Assembly: GCA_963736695.1 (NCBI GenBank)
Contig: CAVTPU010000004.1
Location: forward strand, 3,038,001 to 3,102,000
From: CAVTPU01 sp963736695
GTDB taxonomy: Bacteria; Actinomycetota; Actinomycetes; Mycobacteriales; Micromonosporaceae
Length of the DNA stretch: 64,000 nucleotides
Direction: 5' to 3'
The notes beneath the pieces were generated by a model that ran no database searches, was not told the origin of the DNA, and worked only from the letters and a program-made list of their open reading frames with translations. The position numbers were made by a program, and so were the translations under genes. Shown here in pieces: positions 57,240 to 64,000 of this stretch (the first letter of the stretch is position 1; the number at the start of each line of letters is the position of its first letter).

Positions 57240-57422
57240 GTTCATGGCCTCCTTGGGCCGGTCAGAGCGTGTGGTGCCGGCCCGCTCACTCGCACCGGCG
57301 ACACGTGTGCACCCGTCAGCCTACGACGACTCTCCCTACCCTGCGCCACAGGTCGTGCTCAGGTGGTGACTTGTCCCACACTCGTTTGTCAGCGCCGATC
57401 TGATCCCTTTTCGTTCCCCCGG

Positions 57423-57428
57423 TAGGCT
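57423..57428 (+). promoter_or_regulatory. Candidate -10 box of the nuoB-nuoC-nuoI operon
   Basis: TAGGCT lies 7 bases before the nuoB ATG. Confidence 0.45.
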
Positions 57429-57435
57429 GCGAGGC

Positions 57436-57906
57436 ATGGCCCAACCCTCGCAGATGGTCGGTGACCCGGAGCTATTCACTCTGGAGTGGGGGCGACGCTA
57501 CTCATTGTCAGTGTTCAATTTCGGTCTGGCCTGCTGTTCGGTCGAGTTCGCCGCCGCCACCATGGCCTGGCCAGATCTGTTGCGGTCGGCGGCCGCGTTG
57601 GCGGCCGCCGACACCCCACCCGGCCCGGCCTCGGACGAGTCGATCGAGGTCATGGTGATCTCGGGAACCCTGACCGACGCCATGGCACCCGCCCTGCGTC
57701 GGATCTATGACGAGTCGCCCCGGCCGCCGCGGGTGATCTCGTTCGGGGCGTGCGCCAACACCGGCGGGCCCTATTGGGACTCCTACTCGGTGACGAAGGG
57801 GGTCGACCAACTCGTGCCCGTCGACGTATCCGTGCCCGGATGCCCGCCCCGGCCGGAGGCGCTCCTGCACGGCCTGCGCCGACTCGCCGAAAAGATCACG
57901 GCATGA
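57436..57906 (+). CDS. nuoB: NuoB-like subunit (orphan, N2-type Fe-S)
   Basis: A 156-residue NADH-quinone oxidoreductase subunit B homologue. The N2 cluster ligands are all present: FGLACCSVEF (two adjacent Cys), GACANTGGPY, and VSVPGCPPRPEALL. The SPRQADLMIVAGT stretch that lines the quinone pocket in ordinary NuoB is replaced by an Ala/Asp-rich segment and IEVMVISGTLTDAMAP. This suggests an altered partner. No nuoA, D or H lies in the operon. Confidence 0.92.
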   Translation: MAQPSQMVGDPELFTLEWGRRYSLSVFNFGLACCSVEFAAATMAWPDLLRSAAALAAADTPPGPASDESIEVMVISGTLTDAMAPALRRIYDESPRPPRVISFGACANTGGPYWDSYSVTKGVDQLVPVDVSVPGCPPRPEALLHGLRRLAEKITA

Positions 57907-58499
57907 TCCCGGACGACGACCCCCGCCTCAACCCGTTGGAGGAGACATTCCCGACGTGCGTCCGGATCGGTCAGACCGAGGGTGGGCCATGGGCTCGACC
58001 GACCGTCGACGTCGAACCCGACGGGTGGCTGGATGCGTTGACGACCACGCGTGACGAGCTGGGCTGCGACTTCTTCGACTGGCTCACGGCGGTCGACGAG
58101 CTTGATGAGGGCTTCACAGTCGTGGCCCACCTGTGGTCGGTGACGGGCCGGTTCGGGCTCCTCGTGCGCACGCGGGTGCCCCGCGATCGGCCGGTGCTCG
58201 CCTCGGCGGTCGGGCTCTTTGCCGGCGCGGCGTGGGCCGAGCGGGAGACCCACGAGATGTTCGGCGTCGACTTCACCGATCATCCGGGGCTCACGCCACT
58301 GCTGCTGGCCCCGGAGTTCGACGGTCATCCGTTGCGCAAGGAGTTCGTGCTCGCCAGCCGGGTGGCCAAGCCGTGGCCAGGAGCGGTCGAGCCGGCCGCC
58401 GCCACTTCGCCAACCCGTCCCACGCCGACGCGGGCGCCTGCCCGTCCACCGGGTGTGCCGGACCCGGCCGAGTGGGGCCCGAAAAGCAGGATGGACTGA
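57903..58499 (+). CDS. nuoC: NuoC-like subunit (orphan)
   Basis: A 198-residue NADH dehydrogenase 30-kDa subunit homologue. The signature is WAERETHEMFGVDFTDHPGLTPLLL followed by EFDGHPLRKEF. The last ~45 residues are Pro/Thr/Arg-rich and beyond the usual end. ATG overlaps nuoB by 4 bases. It is expected to sit against NuoB in the peripheral arm. Confidence 0.93.
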   Translation: MIPDDDPRLNPLEETFPTCVRIGQTEGGPWARPTVDVEPDGWLDALTTTRDELGCDFFDWLTAVDELDEGFTVVAHLWSVTGRFGLLVRTRVPRDRPVLASAVGLFAGAAWAERETHEMFGVDFTDHPGLTPLLLAPEFDGHPLRKEFVLASRVAKPWPGAVEPAAATSPTRPTPTRAPARPPGVPDPAEWGPKSRMD

Positions 58500-58945
58500 T
58501 GGACCCCACATCGCCAGCGCCGGTGCTGCCGGCACCCGCCCTGCCGGCGCGCAGCCGTGGGGCGATCGCCTTGGTCGAGGAGAACTGCACGGCGTGCATG
58601 CTGTGCGCCCGAGAATGTCCGGATTGGTGCCTGTATATCGAGGCGCACAAGGAGGACGTGCTGCTGCCCGGTGCCAGCCGTCCCCGGCAACGCCACGTGC
58701 TCGACCGGTTCGCGATCGACTTCGGCCTCTGCATGTTCTGTGGGATCTGCGTCGACGTGTGCCCATTCGACGCGCTGTTCTGGACCCCGGAGTTCGACTT
58801 CGCCGGTCCTCTCGCCGAGCTCGTCAAAGAACGCGGCGATCTGCGTCAGTGGGTCTCCGCGGTGCCGGTGCCGCCGGCCCATGACCCGAGTGGCGAACCC
58901 TCGAAGGAACAGGCGAGCGCCGCCGGGCGTACCCCTCGGGGTTGA
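58499..58945 (+). CDS. nuoI: NuoI-like two 4Fe-4S ferredoxin subunit (orphan)
   Basis: A 148-residue protein with two 4Fe-4S motifs: CTACMLCARECP and CMFCGICVDVCP. The spacing is that of NuoI. A Pro/Ala-rich N-terminus and an Asp/Pro-rich tail flank the core. The ATG shares one base with the nuoC stop (TGATG). It completes the B-C-I set. Confidence 0.92.
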   Translation: MDPTSPAPVLPAPALPARSRGAIALVEENCTACMLCARECPDWCLYIEAHKEDVLLPGASRPRQRHVLDRFAIDFGLCMFCGICVDVCPFDALFWTPEFDFAGPLAELVKERGDLRQWVSAVPVPPAHDPSGEPSKEQASAAGRTPRG

Positions 58946-58973
58946 GGTCTTGTGGCGGGAAGGGCGACGGGCG

Positions 58974-59945
58974 TCACCTGGCCTCGGTCAACTCCGCCTC
59001 GGCCGCGAGTTCGGCCGAGTCGTGGCCGATGAAATAGGCCGGGCGGCCCTGCGCCGAGGCATAGAGACGACCGACGTATTCGCCAAGCAGTCCGAGGCTC
59101 AGCAGCTGCACCCCGCCCAGGAACAGCACTGTCGCGAGCACGGAAGCCCATCCCTGCACCGCGTGCCCCAACGAGACCGCGCCGATGACATAGCAGAGCA
59201 TGAGCAGGCAGAAGAAGAAACTGACCCCGCCGAGCCAGGTGGCCAGGCGCAGCGGTGCGGCGGAGAAGTTCGTGACGCTGTCGGCCGCGAGTCGGACCAT
59301 CTTGCTGATGGGATATTTCGTACGCCCAGCGGCGCGCTCCTCGCGCACATAGGTGACCTCGCCGGACGGAAAACCGATCCATGGCACCAGCAACCGATAG
59401 ACGGGCTGATGCTCGGGAAGCTGGCGCAGCACATCGACGGTGGCGCGGCTCAACAGTCGGAAGTCGCCCGCGTGCCGGGGGATCCGGTTGCCGACGAGGC
59501 GCCGCATGAGCCAGTAGTAGCCTGCGGCGGTCTGCCGCTTCACGATCGAGTCGGTGCTGCGATCGGTACGCACGCCATAGACGATGTCGAGCTTGTCGGC
59601 GCGGGCGAGGGCGAGCATCTCCGGAATCTTCTCCGGCGGATCCTGCAAGTCGGCGTCGAGGCTGACCACATAGTCGCCGAACGCCCGGTGCAGCCCGGCG
59701 GTGAGGGCGGCCTGGTGCCCGGAGTTGCGCCGCAGCCTGATGACCCGCAGCTCGGGCCAGGAACGGGCCAACGCGAAGAGGTTCGCCGCAGTGGAATCGG
59801 TGCTGCCGTCATCGACGGCCACCACCTCGTAGGGCTCACCGAGTTGATCGAGAACCGGGCGAAGCCGGGGCACGAGAAGGGGCAGCACCTCTTCCTCGTT
59901 GAACATCGGGATCACCACCGACAGCGCCGGCCGGGAATCGATCAC
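58974..59945 (-). CDS. Family 2 glycosyltransferase with two C-terminal membrane helices
   Basis: A 323-residue polyprenyl-phosphate sugar transferase of the DPM1/GtrB type. Motifs: SVVIPMFNEEEVL, VAVDDGSTDST, VSLDADLQDPPE, and RRLVGNRIPRHAGDFRLLSR. Two helices lie at about 228-250 and 262-285. It likely loads a sugar on undecaprenyl phosphate for wall or glycolipid synthesis. GTG at 59945 has AGGAGGTGG upstream, which decides it over the frame start at 59966. Confidence 0.92.
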   Translation of the reverse strand: MIDSRPALSVVIPMFNEEEVLPLLVPRLRPVLDQLGEPYEVVAVDDGSTDSTAANLFALARSWPELRVIRLRRNSGHQAALTAGLHRAFGDYVVSLDADLQDPPEKIPEMLALARADKLDIVYGVRTDRSTDSIVKRQTAAGYYWLMRRLVGNRIPRHAGDFRLLSRATVDVLRQLPEHQPVYRLLVPWIGFPSGEVTYVREERAAGRTKYPISKMVRLAADSVTNFSAAPLRLATWLGGVSFFFCLLMLCYVIGAVSLGHAVQGWASVLATVLFLGGVQLLSLGLLGEYVGRLYASAQGRPAYFIGHDSAELAAEAELTEAR

Positions 59946-60206
59946 CAAGCCACCTCCTGACTCCACTCCCGGTTGGCGGCAGCCGATCAGACCGCCCGGT
60001 CGCCCACATTATCGCGCAACGCGGCCGCCGGCCGTGGAGTCGACCCATCCCGGGGTGTTCACAGCGATCTCCCAGCGTCTGAGCAGGCAACTCCAGGCTT
60101 CCCGGCGGGCTCGGCGGGAAGATGAACAGTGGTGGGACGCGTTAGACCAAGTGCGCACCACGTTCGGTTCGCGCGGATCGAGTCCGGTTCGGTTAAGGAG
60201 ACCCAC

Positions 60207-61088
60207 GTGCATGGCCACTTCAACGGGCTGAAGACCGCGCTCCTGCTCGGTCTGCTGACCTCACTGATCCTCTTCGTCGGCTATTCGTTCGGGGGCACCG
60301 GCGGTCTCGTCATCGCGTTGGTGATCTCGCTCGCGATGAACGGCGCGACGTATTTCTGGTCGGACAAGCTCGCGTTGCGCACAATGGGGGCGCGACCGGT
60401 GAGCGAATATGAGGCTCCTGAGCTCTATGCGATGGTTCGGGAGCTGTCGGGCCAGGCCGGTCAGCCGATGCCTCGGCTCTTCATCTCGCCCACGCCGCAA
60501 CCCAACGCCTTCGCCACCGGCCGAAACCCGGCGAACGCGGCGGTCTGCGTCACCGAAGGCATCATGGGCATGCTCAGCCCACGGGAGCTGCGTGGAGTCA
60601 TCGGCCATGAACTCTCCCACGTCTACAACCGCGACATCCTGATCTCGTCGGTTGCGGGGGCGCTCGCCGGAATCATCACCATGCTCGCCAATCTCGCCTG
60701 GTTTATCCCGCTCGGCGGGTCGGACGACGATGACGGCCCCGGCCTGTTCGGGTCCCTTCTGCTGATCATCCTCGGGCCGATCGCGGCGGGCGTGATCCAG
60801 ATGGCGATCAGCCGCAACCGCGAATTCCAGGCCGATGAGTCGGGGGCGGCGCTCACCGGGGATCCGCTCGCCCTCGCGAGTGCCCTACGCAAGATCCATT
60901 ACGGTACGCAGGCGATGCCCCTGCCGGCCGATGGGCAGCTCGCGAGCGCCGCCCATCTCATGATCGACAATCCGTTCCGGGGTGGTGGCATCGCGAACCT
61001 CTTCTCCACCCACCCGCCGATGGAGCAGCGGGTCGCCCGACTGGAGGCGATGGCCGCATCGTCTGGCCCGATTCAACACCTGCGCTGA
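60207..61088 (+). CDS. htpX: Zinc metalloprotease HtpX
   Basis: A 293-residue M48 protease. Two N-terminal helices (about 10-45), the zinc motif HELSH (H134, E135, H138) in GVIGHELSHVYNRD, two more helices (150-200), and the third ligand in REFQADESGAA. Substrates are damaged membrane proteins. GTG start with AAGGAG 6 bases upstream. The C-terminus STHPPMEQRVARLEAM is typical. Confidence 0.96.
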   Translation: MHGHFNGLKTALLLGLLTSLILFVGYSFGGTGGLVIALVISLAMNGATYFWSDKLALRTMGARPVSEYEAPELYAMVRELSGQAGQPMPRLFISPTPQPNAFATGRNPANAAVCVTEGIMGMLSPRELRGVIGHELSHVYNRDILISSVAGALAGIITMLANLAWFIPLGGSDDDDGPGLFGSLLLIILGPIAAGVIQMAISRNREFQADESGAALTGDPLALASALRKIHYGTQAMPLPADGQLASAAHLMIDNPFRGGGIANLFSTHPPMEQRVARLEAMAASSGPIQHLR

Positions 61089-61100
61089 TCGGATCGCCTC

Positions 61101-61134
61101 CGCCGCCGGCCCCGAGTGGTGGGGGCCAGCGGCG
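61101..61134. terminator. GC-rich hairpin between convergent htpX and yajQ
   Basis: CGCCGCCGGCCCC (61101-61113) and GGGGCCAGCGGCG (61122-61134) pair over 13 bases with one mismatch and an 8-base loop. No U tract follows; it is a plausible shared terminator. Confidence 0.5.
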
Positions 61135-61174
61135 GCCGGGCCGCAGCCATGGTCGCCTTCAGCGATAGTCGGCC

Positions 61175-61669
61175 TCAGCGATAGTTCGTGAACTGCAGGG
61201 CGATGCCGAAGTCGGCCTCCTTGAGCAGGGCGATCACGGCCTGCAGATCGTCACGCTTCTTGGCCGAGACTCGGAGCTGATCGCCCTGGATCTGGGCCTG
61301 CACGCCGCGCGGCCCCTCATCGCGGATCTTCTTGCTGATCGCCTTGGCCTTGTCGGAGTCGATTCCCTGAATGATCTTGCAATCGATCTTGTACGCCTTA
61401 CCGGACGCCCGCGGGTCGCCCGCCTCGAGCGCCTTGAGCGAGATCTGACGCTTGACGAGCTTCTCTTTGAAGACGTCCAGTGCGGCCTTCACGCGGTCTT
61501 CGGTCTCGGCCTGCAGCGTGATGGCTTCGTCGCCAGTCCAGCTGATCTGTGCGTTGGTTCCGCGGAAGTCGAAGCGCTGACCAAGCTCCTTGGCCGCCTG
61601 GTTGAGCGCGTTGTCCACCTCCTGGTGATCAGCTTTGCTGACGATGTCGAACGACGAGGTCTCCGCCAC
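61175..61669 (-). CDS. yajQ: YajQ family cyclic-di-GMP-binding/nucleotide-binding protein
   Basis: A 164-residue YajQ/UPF0234 protein with a tandem RNP-like fold. Begins SSFDIVSKADHQEVDNALNQ, with GKAYKIDCKIIQGIDSDKAK and RVSAKKRDDLQAVIALL. Members bind nucleotides; a Xanthomonas relative binds c-di-GMP. GTG at 61669 has AGGAG 7 bases upstream, deciding the start. Confidence 0.94.
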   Translation of the reverse strand: MAETSSFDIVSKADHQEVDNALNQAAKELGQRFDFRGTNAQISWTGDEAITLQAETEDRVKAALDVFKEKLVKRQISLKALEAGDPRASGKAYKIDCKIIQGIDSDKAKAISKKIRDEGPRGVQAQIQGDQLRVSAKKRDDLQAVIALLKEADFGIALQFTNYR

Positions 61670-61804
61670 GTGGTCGCTCCTGTTGCGTTGTTGTCGGGTT
61701 GTCGGCACTCTGTGTGCCGTGGGGCACGGTACCCGTTTGCGGGGAACCCATCCCTAACCGCTATCCTGTCGTGTGCCACCGCGCGGCGCGCGGCGGCACG
61801 CCTT

Positions 61805-61888
61805 GGCGGGTTGCCCGAGCGGCCAATGGGAGCGGTCTGTAAAACCGTCGCGAAAGCTTCGAAGGTTCGAATCCTTCACCCGCCACCA
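61805..61888 (+). tRNA. tRNA-Tyr (anticodon GTA), CCA encoded
   Basis: Acceptor GGCGGGT pairs with ACCCGCC (61878-61884); discriminator A and CCA (61886-61888) follow. Anticodon loop CTGTAAA at 61837-61843 gives GTA (61839-61841). GGTTCGAATCC is the T arm. A long variable arm is present (class II), as expected for bacterial tRNA-Tyr. Confidence 0.97.
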
Positions 61889-61894
61889 CCAGCC

Positions 61895-61938
61895 AAAACC
61901 GCCCTTGACCAGCGCAAACGCCGGTCAAGGGCGGTTTT
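61895..61938 (+). terminator. Intrinsic terminator of tRNA-Tyr
   Basis: AAAACCGCCCTTGACC (61895-61910) and its exact reverse complement ending GGCGGTTTT (61923-61938), with a 12-base loop. A 16-bp perfect stem ending in T4: the clearest intrinsic terminator here. Confidence 0.92.
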
Positions 61939-62359
61939 CATCGTCCCACTCATCGTTTCGGTCCCGCCCAGGCTCGGCCGGGCCGGTCCAGGCCGCTGGC
62001 TGCGACCAGCGGGCTGCAGAAAGTCACGGCCGCTGGTCGCTTGAGAAGTCTCCTGAGGCCTCCCGCCCATGATTGTGTTGGGTCGGACCGGCTGCGACCG
62101 GTGCAATCGCTCACAACCCTGGACGTTGGAATATTTTTCGTCCCGGGCGGGCACCATTGAGCTCGATGATCTGACGGCCAAAGGCCGGTCCGACCCAGCC
62201 CGCTGGCTGCGTCGTACAGGTCGACGATCATGATTTGTGGATCTTGCATCTGACGAGACAGGTGCTGCTCACTGGCTCGGGTAGCGTGCGGTCTGTGCTA
62301 ACCCAAAGTTGCGAGGGTTGCGCCGATAGTGACGTCGAACGGCGGTGGGGAGGGGTCAA
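61939..62359. other. Gene-free stretch downstream of tRNA-Tyr
   Basis: About 420 bases with no convincing gene. It holds several inverted repeats (see the next entry), an AT-richer patch near 62130-62140 (GAATATTTTTCG), and a GGGGAGGGG ribosome site at its end. No copy of the tRNA 3' end is visible. Confidence 0.6.
62006..62206. repeat. Nested inverted repeats, possible degenerate mobile element or structured RNA
   Basis: Outer pair: CCAGCGGGCTG at 62006-62016 and CAGCCCGCTGG at 62196-62206. Inner pair: TGGGTCGGACCGG at 62079-62091 and CCGGTCCGACCCA at 62185-62197. The right arms touch. A smaller perfect pair, GCGACCAGCGG and CCGCTGGTCGC, lies within 62002-62040. No transposase gene is present. 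Confidence 0.6.
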
Positions 62360-62476
62360 GTGACCGACGGCAACGAAATGGTCGAGATCGAGCGCGAGGC
62401 GACGGCGGAGGTGGTGAAACGCTCACCGGCCGTCGATCGTGACCGACCGTCGACAGTGGAGTCAGCAGGCCGGTGA
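62360..62476 (+). CDS. Small protein of 38 residues upstream of the zeta-type module
   Basis: GTG-initiated frame MTDGNEMVEIEREATAEVV then KRSPAVDRDRPSTVESAGR. A strong GGGAGGGG site lies 7 bases upstream. It is acidic at the start and basic later, with no membrane segment. Not recognised; it may belong to the toxin-antitoxin operon (the next gene starts 50 bases later). Confidence 0.55.
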   Translation: MTDGNEMVEIEREATAEVVKRSPAVDRDRPSTVESAGR

Positions 62477-62526
62477 CTGTCTAGTGCCACGCCGAGGTTG
62501 CACGACGCCTTAAACGGGAGGATTGA

Positions 62527-62820
62527 GTGACAGAGCCATCGGTCCTGGGTGGGATGCCGACGTTCGAGTGGAATCCCGACGAGTCAGTCTCATACGAAGT
62601 CGCGGTCGAGGCGATCACGCAGGCGGTCGCCGCATACACCGTGCTTATCAGGCAAGCCGAGCAGGCCGGTGACGCCGACTTGGTCGAGAAGCTGACCGCC
62701 GCGCAGGCTAGTTGCACCGCTGACCGGGACCGCCTGCGGTCAACCGACCACGCGCAGGTCGCACAAGTGACCAGCCAATATCGCGAATTGATCGATCGTC
62801 TGCGGCGCCAAGCCCGATGA
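62527..62820 (+). CDS. Putative antitoxin partner of the zeta-type toxin
   Basis: A 97-residue, helix-rich acidic protein with no recognised motif (FEWNPDESVSYEVAVEAITQ, then VAAYTVLIRQAEQAGDADL, and SQYRELIDRLRRQAR). GTG start with GGGAGG 6 bases upstream. ATGA overlap with the zeta gene strongly suggests an antidote, as in epsilon-zeta pairs. Tyr codons are TAC, TAC and TAT. Confidence 0.78.
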   Translation: MTEPSVLGGMPTFEWNPDESVSYEVAVEAITQAVAAYTVLIRQAEQAGDADLVEKLTAAQASCTADRDRLRSTDHAQVAQVTSQYRELIDRLRRQAR

Positions 62821-63854
62821 GTGTGATCGACCCTCGCAAGCACCTGTTGTCCGAAGGCGAGTCTCAACGCATCTTCCGCGACAGGATCGTTCCCCAGCAG
62901 CTCGCCCAAGGCGTCTCCCAGCAGCGGCCGGTGGTGGTGTTTGTCGCGGGCCAGCCCGGCGCGGGAAAGACCAAGACCACCGAGTCCGTCAAGGCGATGC
63001 TCGACCGTCGCGGCGGCGCGATCGTGGTCAACTCCGACTACTACAAGCCATACCAACCCGACTATGGCCGCCTGCTGGTCGAAGACGACCGCAACGCCGC
63101 CCCATATACGAGCATGGACGGCCGTCGCTGGATGGCGGACGCCGAGCGCTATCTCATCGCCCGCCGAGTCGACACGATCATCGAAACCACCATGCGCGAC
63201 CCAGGTGACTTCGTCGAGCCCGCCCGCATGTTTCGCGACGCTGGCTACCGCGTCGAAGTCGCCATTCTGGCGGTCCCCGAGGCGCAGAGCCGGCTCGGGA
63301 TCATCCACCGATACCACGACCAGGTGCGCAAGCTCGGTCATGGTCGACTGACCGCCCGCGACAACCACGACGCTTCCTACCGTGGCGTGATTGCGGCTGC
63401 CGTCATCATCGACCGAGACCGGATCGTTGATGTCGCCAGTGTCTATCGGCGCGGCAACATTCTTCTCGCTACCAATCAGCTCGACGAGGCTGGCCAGTGG
63501 CGGTGGCCGGACGTGTCGATAGCGGCCACCATCGGCATTGAACGGCAGCGTTCTTGGTCGACCGAGGAGACCCAGCTATTCGCCGACGTCGTGACCGACC
63601 TGAGTCGGAACATGGGCGCCGAATGGAGTTCCGAGCTACGCGACCTCACTGCGTTGGCCGTGCCGTTAGCCGATCAGCCAATCAACCTCCCGATCCTCAA
63701 CGCAGCTGCCATACCCAACACTCGAACGGTGTCGGTGGCATTTCCATCGGCCACAAAGGACATGTTGGCCGCCCCAGCGGACCCGCAGTTGCCGGTCCAA
63801 TCGGAGGGATCCCGCCGCCCGTCGCACAGTCGTGGCGAGGAACCAACCAGGTAG
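62817..63854 (+). CDS. Zeta-type toxin (P-loop kinase)
   Basis: A 345-residue zeta-family kinase. Walker A GQPGAGKT (45-52), catalytic-type D74 in VVNSDYYKPYQPDYG, and IIETTMRDPG near residue 121 are all seen; IHRYHDQVRKLGHGRLTARDNHD follows. Such enzymes phosphorylate UDP-GlcNAc and block wall synthesis. The C-terminal ~110 residues are extra and polar. Tyr codons are 6 TAC and 4 TAT, unlike core genes here. Confidence 0.9.
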   Translation: MSVIDPRKHLLSEGESQRIFRDRIVPQQLAQGVSQQRPVVVFVAGQPGAGKTKTTESVKAMLDRRGGAIVVNSDYYKPYQPDYGRLLVEDDRNAAPYTSMDGRRWMADAERYLIARRVDTIIETTMRDPGDFVEPARMFRDAGYRVEVAILAVPEAQSRLGIIHRYHDQVRKLGHGRLTARDNHDASYRGVIAAAVIIDRDRIVDVASVYRRGNILLATNQLDEAGQWRWPDVSIAATIGIERQRSWSTEETQLFADVVTDLSRNMGAEWSSELRDLTALAVPLADQPINLPILNAAAIPNTRTVSVAFPSATKDMLAAPADPQLPVQSEGSRRPSHSRGEEPTR

Positions 63855-63924
63855 GTTGCGGCCGAGCGTCTCAACGCTCAGCCCGTCACCGCAAAATCTT
63901 TGGTCTTGTCGGGTGGTGTTGGCG

Positions 63925-64000
63925 TCAGAATGGCGTTTCGGTGGCGGGGTCGATCAGAACCAGGCACAGCAGGACGGTTCGCTTCACGCCTTGGTCGATC
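63925..64000 (-). CDS. Possible 3' end of a gene running off the window
   Basis: The minus strand reads open from the edge as DQGVKRTVLLCLVLIDPATE then TPF and a stop (63925-63927). Only about 24 codons are visible; the identity cannot be judged. Confidence 0.25.
   Translation of the reverse strand, partial: IDQGVKRTVLLCLVLIDPATETPF

Noticed and set aside
61805..62360. Attachment site duplication of tRNA-Tyr
   Set aside because: No second copy of the tRNA 3' end (GGTTCGAATCC) was found up to the window end, and no integrase gene is visible.

Overview
The window is GC-rich, densely packed chromosomal DNA from an actinobacterium. Mycothiol genes (mshD, mshA), lmeA, hbhA, glnR, senX3-regX3 and rex-hemACDB, many GTG starts and many four-base start/stop overlaps all point that way. 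Long stretches follow the gene order around Rv0474-Rv0512 and Rv0814c-Rv0819 of Mycobacterium tuberculosis. A BldN-type sigma factor, a BldC-like small regulator and a korAB/nuo neighbourhood instead suggest a differentiating lineage such as Micromonosporales or Glycomycetales; the genus is inference. Tyrosine is written mostly as TAT (18 of 18 in murB, mshA and mshD), which is odd for so GC-rich a genome.

Layout. 1-3.3 kb: sulfur operon on the minus strand (leader peptide, sulfurtransferase, DUF1416, a duplicated-domain secreted protein), preceded by lmeA. 3.4-6.5 kb: polytopic membrane protein, divergent glnR and mshD. 6.5-10.6 kb: NUDIX hydrolase, thiolase, nitrobindin with an unlisted 34-residue membrane peptide, DsrE-like protein, PabC-like lyase. 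10.6-14.8 kb: Fur-type regulator, YgfZ, a beta-keto acid cleavage enzyme, asparaginase, alpha/beta hydrolase. 14.9-18.4 kb: DUF2516, hbhA and its Xre regulator with a twin operator, EI24 protein, murB. 18.5-23.9 kb: methyltransferases, MgtC, mshA, YbjN, MFS. 24-31.8 kb: gpmA, phoU, senX3-regX3, Cys-rich protein, ppx, sugar isomerase, Rpn-type nuclease, CGNR regulator. 31.9-37.6 kb: proline dehydrogenase, a HExxH membrane protein and a MacAB-like exporter. 37.7-46.3 kb: BldC-like regulator, AURKAIP1 peptide, epimerase, acyltransferase with a histone-like tail, HAD phosphatase, a short RsbN-like protein and bldN, acyl-CoA ligase, glutaredoxin, HAD. 46.3-52.2 kb: rex-hemA-hemC-hemD-hemB. 52.2-61.7 kb: GNAT, transglycosylase-like protein, korBA, an isolated nuoB-nuoC-nuoI set, GT2, htpX, yajQ. 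61.8-64 kb: tRNA-Tyr, strong terminator, a gene-free stretch with nested inverted repeats, and a zeta-type toxin module with different codon use.

How they work together. Several units join sulfur/thiol and redox homeostasis: cysteine-attenuated sulfurtransferase, mycothiol synthesis, and Rex-controlled tetrapyrrole synthesis. Others serve the cell envelope (murB, hbhA, lmeA, acyltransferase, transglycosylase) and phosphate or nitrogen control (senX3-regX3-phoU, glnR).

Most noteworthy items: the Cys leader peptide with hairpin; the NuoB-C-I set beside KorAB; the truncated RsbN-like partner of BldN; the soluble SenX3; the zeta module downstream of tRNA-Tyr; and a recurring TANNNT box 6-7 bases before start codons that predicts widespread leaderless mRNAs.
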